A stretch of 64,000 nucleotides of DNA, taken from assembly GCA_036850595.1 (NCBI GenBank), contig CM072152.1, positions 7,149,640-7,213,639 on the forward strand, in the 5' to 3' direction. The notes under the pieces were generated by a model that saw nothing but the letters and a program-made list of their open reading frames with translations, ran no database searches and was not told the DNA's origin. Positions 58,592 through 64,000 of the stretch are shown here, in pieces. Origin of the DNA: Rhyacichthys aspro (lineage: Eukaryota; Chordata; Actinopteri; Gobiiformes; Rhyacichthyidae). Within the stretch, counting starts at the first letter, position 1, and each line of letters begins with the position of its first letter. Position numbers and translations under genes: made by a program.

Positions 58592-60740
58592 ACCAAAAAA
58601 AAAAAAAAAAATCCCAACAAATAACCCAAGGACAACAAGCCTAACCTACTGAGCTAACAAACAACCATCAGGCTAATGTAGAGTCAAATACACCTCTGTT
58701 CTCGCTGCAGTTTTTTACCTGCTCAACAACTTTCTAAGTCCCTAACTACCTTGGTAACCCAAATAAATTACTAAATTCACTTTAGATAATTGTATTTATT
58801 GTTGTATGCGTTTTTTGTAATTCATTTATAGTGTTTAAGTAGCTCTTTTTAAACTAGTTTTTTCTTTCTTTGCTTTTTAAACTTTAAACTTCACAAAAAT
58901 TAAAATATGCCTGGACTATTTGAGCACAGATGGCAAATAAAAATCTTGAATTAGCACATCAATGCCAGCAGGTTAAAACAAATTAGGAGTCTTAATGCCC
59001 AATGTTAGATAAATGTTGCTCCTGTGGGTTATATTTATCAGCCTGCCCAGGTGACCCATTGAGCAAGGCTTCCACAAAGTTTAATCTAAAATAGGGTGGG
59101 CTTTATGCAGTTGGTCTGTTTTTCTGACTGGTTATATGTTTTTCCAATTTTCGCGGTCCCTGCCTCCTATATTGTGATTAGTTGTATGTCCATTTCTTCT
59201 GCCTCCTTAAAATCCGAGTCAAACAGAGAGGAACCAGATGTATTGTTTGTATAGAATCAAACATTAACAGTCCCACATGACTCAGCAGCAATGCAGAGTC
59301 ATTTAGAGGGTTCCAAAATCTGGCAAAAAAAGTTACATAGCATTGAATTGTGAATTGTTATAATTTATTAGTCGCTCCTGAAATAGTAACCATTAACAAA
59401 TGTATGATCATGGCCTAAAATGACGCCCCGAGACGAAAGTCCAGAGGAATAGGTCATTTTGTCAGGGTTTAGTCTCATGCCAGATTTCATATTCTGAATT
59501 CTGTAGAGTGGGGCAGGAGAAGTGGTTGAATTCCCAGTGTGCTGCCAACTGTTAAATTACTCCTGTGTTAGAAAATAACAGCCCTTCACACTGCAACACA
59601 CGTCCTTGTCATTAGGGGAGGCCCTCTGAACCCAGCACTCTCCACCGGCGGGTAGAGAGGGCCACTCCAAATCATGCATTTCAATGTGTTTTTTTGGGTT
59701 CTCAAGTGGCAAGTGTGAAGTGCGAAGTGACAGTGGTTCCATTTTTCAGCTGGTGTTAACACGCATCTTAGCCTTTCCATATTCAATTTGAAAAATAATT
59801 ATACAGTGCCAAATTGCAGCAAAGAAATAACAAAGCACTTGAGATATCCAACAAATGTCATATAAGTAGAAATGTTTTTGGACAGGAGCCTCTTAAACAG
59901 ACCCAGGCTCGAGGATGATGTTTAAGACACAGAACGGGGGCTTAAATAACACCAAACAAATCAATATTGATCAGACTGTTCATTCTTGAGATTGACACAT
60001 TTGACCTGATACAAAACGTGCTTATCAGATTGAACATACATATGGACACAGTCAAATTTGAATTCTTTTTTTTTTTTTTTAAACATTAACACTGTTTTAG
60101 CAAGTTTGTAGCTTTTCTGTCTACTACTTTGTTTTGAAGCTTGGCGCATATGTTTTTATCTGCAGCCGCTTCCATTCATTCCGTAACCATAGCAACTACC
60201 CAGCATATTGTGGATGAGTTTTCTGGCAGCACCAACCTGACCGCAACACAGCTGTATCAGTGAATATGAAAAAAAAACCCCAAAACAAAACAAAAAACAC
60301 CCAAAAAACAAAAAACCTTCTGATAAAGAAGTGTCTGATGATAAGCAGATTATATAAACACATTATTAGCCAATATCCCTTTAACACATCTTATCCTGTT
60401 CCAGTTTACCTGTTTCCTGTTTTCTGTCATAGCCTCCCAATCAGGTAACCAACTCGTTCACTTACCAACATGAAATTACATTACATTACATCATCATCTG
60501 CAGATCTCAAGGTAATGCAGACAATTAGAGCCATTCTGAGCAAATATTATTCAGTATAAACATGTAAAAACCTATAAATTACGGCTTGAGGACATCACTT
60601 GACAATGTTGCTAGCCAAAGCTAAAAGTCAATTTTCATATTTTTTTACTGTTGCATTTAGTTTGAAAGTTTCATCACCTGTGTAGGAATCATCTGTGAAA
60701 AAATGAGACCTTAAGAAGTAATCTAGGCTTTATAATTAGA
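58592..60740. other. spacer with simple repeats, no gene recognised
   Basis: A-runs at 58596-58611, T-runs at 60066-60081, and an (ATTAC)n-like tract at 60474-60492. Overlapping short frames near 59560-59790 have no domain. Confidence 0.35.
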
Positions 60741-60744
60741 GAGA

Positions 60745-61020
60745 ATGATTGAATTAGCCAATCACAGCTCGCTTCTGGTAAAAAGGAGCACTCCCATTGG
60801 TCGACCATGATGTCAACAACGAAGGACCAAGGAAATAAACAAAGGAAATGGGTTATTCCGTTGCAAAATATGCCTTATTTTACAGTGAAAGAGCTCAAAA
60901 AAGATAAAAAGATATCAGTATTTTGTGGTGAAAATTTGTTTTTTTTTTTAACTTTGCTGTTGTTGGGGGAGAGTGGTGCAGATGAGACAGGGACGGCACA
61001 AACAAAACCGGGTACTGGAC
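60745..61020 (+). repeat. unclassified interspersed repeat, copy 3 of 3
   Basis: Shares gaaatgggttattccgttgc and a tttacagtgaaagagctc block with 14960-15010, and the gctgttgttgggggagagtgg block with 15235-15260. The gcaatgctt core between them is missing here. Confidence 0.6.
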
Positions 61021-61379
61021 CTTAAATGCTTGCTGTCCGTATTTTTCCCCTCCTCGTCCATTTCAGCAGCTCGTTTCTCGTTACTTTCAGTAGGTTTCCC
61101 TTTATCTGGAACTTAACCAGCCATTCTGTGTCAGTTTCCATAGAGATCTACCTTGACAAAAAGTGAACCAGCTTTCCAATACTGAAAACTCAAGGTCAAC
61201 CCTCAAGTGACCTCTCTAACCCCTTGTTCTTGCCTCAGAGTACAGGCATCTGCTGCAGGCAAAAAACGTGCATCTCGTGGACTGAAAACACGGTTAGCTC
61301 TGCAGAGATTACGCTGCTTAGAGCGTATAAATAGATGGATGTACGGAGTGTAAATAGTAGGAATGTGTGCAAAAATGTG

Positions 61380-61860
61380 AATTTAAAAGACGGTGAAGCC
61401 CGAGGACACTAAATATGGTTCAAATTGAGCAGTGGCGGAAGAGGACACCTTTACAAATCTGTGTGCATGTTCACCTCCTCATCACAGAGCGCATAAACTG
61501 AGGATTCGAGTGAAGAGCAGACCCCCTGCTGCTGTACCGGCGCTGTGACAGAACTACGGCATAACTTCCAATTCTTAATGAGCACATCTCCACTTCGCCT
61601 CAGGCTCAGAGCGACAGATCATATACCGTATGTGGGACTAGCTCTTTCTCAGCCGCTGCAAGACACACACTTCACTGAATTCACCACGTGTTACGATATT
61701 CTGTTGTATCCTAATGAGAACATAAAACACATCCCTTGTAACATTAGGCCCAATGTGACTCAATGTATTAGACAAATAAGAAATGAGTGGTTTGTTTTGT
61801 CAAATCAAATAGAGTTACTCATAGACGCACAGGTGCAGAGTTATACAACAGACTAATACA
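61380..61860. other. candidate conserved non-coding element
   Basis: Complex, partly CpG-containing sequence including ttcttaatgagcacatctcc. A plus-strand frame of 103 codons (61545-61856) runs through it without a recognisable domain. Confidence 0.35.
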
Positions 61861-61869
61861 GCAGCTTTG

Positions 61870-64000
61870 ATAGTTAGGTTTGAAGGGTTGATATTTGATG
61901 TTCAGTGTGATGCATATAGAAGTAGCACTGTGGAATGGTTTGACTGATGCTAAGAGATGGTCCCAGACTGATAAGAAAATGTCCAGTTAGCAAACTATAA
62001 GTAGCGTCATATTTTCAAGCATCTCAATCAAAAGTCAATCATTTTTTTGAAGACCTTGGAATCTGTGCAGGTCTCCTTTGTGGTAATAACATGTTTTTAG
62101 AGTGCAGAAACTGTCCCTGCAGTCCACTTTTTGGGAGACACCTGAGACCAGTGTCCTCCACATGGGGCTTCATTTGCTGCTAAACAATTCAAACCAACAC
62201 ATACCCATGCATTTTTGAATTTAGTAGCTCAACTTAAGTAACATATTCATTTTTTTTTAGCCTTTTAACAGTGCCTCTCTCATTCTTTTATGTAATGTTT
62301 TACGAAACCAGGTCACAACTTTATTTATATAAATAATGTTGACGGTGGGAGTTGAGGAGACTGGAATGCATTTCCAATGGAGAAAAGAGCGCCAAAATCC
62401 TGTGGAACAGTGTGTGTGCTGTCAGTGACTGGGTAGAGAGCATTAGCGTGTGACTCAATGTTCAGATGCTCTACTTGTTACCGTTACAATATTCATTAAT
62501 ATGAAAAAACTCAGGTCTCAATCATTGTTGTTTAACAGTTACAGCAATGCACCATACATCTATATACAGTTATATGCATTTGATTTGGGTGTGTTTACAT
62601 GACATTTGTACAGCAGTGGGGTTCTTGCATATGATTGACAACACGTCACTGTTATTAAATGATCACTATCTTTAAAATATAGTAATAATGCCTGGAGTGA
62701 ACCTCTTTTTCCTTCTTTTGCAACTTCCATTGTTTTTCACAGAAATGTCAAGGGAAAACTGATTGGCAAGTTACAAAAGAGAAAATATGAGGGAAGGTCT
62801 GGAGTAAATACACCGTTTACTGACAATATCCTGTTACACACATTTATTATTGGCATATTCATTGGATGTATTATGTATCTGCTTTTTCATTACTTCTACT
62901 TCGAACTCCATTAGCGAATTAAGAGCATCAGTAAGTGCTAAAGCATTATGGGAAATTGAAATATATGAAGCTCTCTTTAATAATTTTGACACCACCTCTT
63001 TTCACACCTACAACTAGATCATATGCATCGTGTGTGTGTTTAAAAGCTCAAGTGGATTAATACAGCTGACCCTGCTCCTCATATGTTTGCACAGATTTGT
63101 TAAAACAGGTACAGAGCCAAGTTTGTAGCTTGTTCTTTGAGTGACTGCTCTGCTGTGTTCCACACTTCTATAGGTCATTTAATTAACCCAGTGAAATGTG
63201 ATGCTTTGTCGTCCGGGGTTGGTTCATCTGTTTTGCTGGATACTGGATCTAACCATTTTCCTTAAAATCCACATATAACCTTTTGTCTTTGATGAAGGCA
63301 CACAAAGATTATTTCTTGACAGTTCTTGGGATCACACACACATTTGCACAGATCAATTTGTGACAATTCAAAATTTGGCTTGCGTAAGTTTCATTTAATA
63401 GAAGCACAGTATAGTTTCTAGAACGATGGGTTAGTGAGAATTTCAGAGCAATCATGAATCATGTTAAAAAATGTCCTTGCTATTAATGATGTTAGAATCC
63501 ACAGTAACAAAGGTAGGACATGCAGATTCCACAGGGATAGAGCCCTTCTGGCTGTGACACAGAACTCTTTAACACGCCCATTTGTGGTATATTGAAAAAG
63601 AAATTGCTTTATAACAATATGAAATGACTTTTGTGTTTAGACATGAACCACTGCTGGGAAAACATCAGGGCTTTATGTAATAGGAATTCAGTTAAGTACG
63701 ATAAATGGCCTATCATATGTCATCCAACACTTTTAAATATCATAAGGATTTAGTCGACTATATCTACAATAGATTCACTGTAGTTATTCCAAACTTTTCC
63801 AAAAGTTCTGATTGGATCTCTTGTGAACTCGTCCCGTTTTCTCCTCCTTTTGATTGTATCTGTTTATTTTCCCTGTCTGTTTATTCTCGTTTTGTTTTTA
63901 TAAGTTGACAAAAGTGTTGATACATTTAGTCAGAGTTTTCGCTCTCATGAGTTACTTTTATGTTTCGTTTTAGGTTTTGCTCTCTGACGCAAAAATATGT
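61870..64000. other. AT-rich spacer, nothing identified
   Basis: No gene, repeat terminus or strong motif recognised up to the window end. Confidence 0.4.

Overview
The window looks like a gene-poor stretch of a vertebrate nuclear genome, most likely a ray-finned (teleost) fish. The signs are low and uneven GC, no dense or operonic coding, copies of repeats I associate with fish genomes (RTE/SINE-type 3' tails, a Tc1-like MITE, hAT elements with gtgtcaaactc termini, a TTAA-flanked DNA transposon), and many short GC- and CpG-richer islands with homeodomain-, octamer- or TCF-like motifs that look like conserved non-coding elements (CNEs). No host protein-coding gene is securely recognised. Most open frames are short chance frames in CNE-like or repeat DNA. 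The window is therefore either a regulatory gene desert or the inside of a very large intron. One possible 57-nt cassette exon (32789-32845, minus strand) leaves the second option open.

Layout. 1-4100: AT-rich with little recognisable apart from one open frame near 2.7 kb and an (ATT)n run. 4.1-7.2 kb: repeat fragments around a CNE-like island. 7.7-12 kb: CNE-like islands, a G-run tract and a dispersed repeat. 13-20 kb: repeat copy, CNE-like islands, a 512-bp hAT element (17974-18485) and a GC-rich island with the longest open frame (176 codons). 20-30 kb: SINE tails, CNE-like islands (25.3-25.8 and 27.2-28.1 kb) and a Tc1-like MITE (26715-27220). 30-45 kb: a repeat pair, the possible cassette exon, a second hAT element with a perfect 8-bp target duplication (33895-34486), a second Tc1-like MITE (39029-39440), a third hAT-like copy, a tRNA-like SINE and more CNE-like islands. 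45543-48369: the most informative object, a complete 2827-bp DNA transposon. 48.4-64 kb: CNE-like islands separated by AT-rich spacers.

The transposon has 18-bp perfect terminal inverted repeats and TTAA target duplications, and carries two decayed, convergent, multi-exon genes. The plus-strand gene encodes a protein like the cytoplasmic C-terminal (ballast) domain of P2X7 receptors, in about four exons whose splice phases agree. The minus-strand gene begins with a THAP zinc finger. Each gene has a palindromic TGACGTCA (CRE) site just upstream, near its own transposon end. TTAA duplications plus a THAP domain point to the Kolobok superfamily. I see no DDE transposase, and both genes carry lesions, so the copy is presumably non-autonomous and dead.

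CNE calls are inferred from composition and motifs only; no alignment was possible. Repeat-family names rest on recognising termini and tails, not on a database search.
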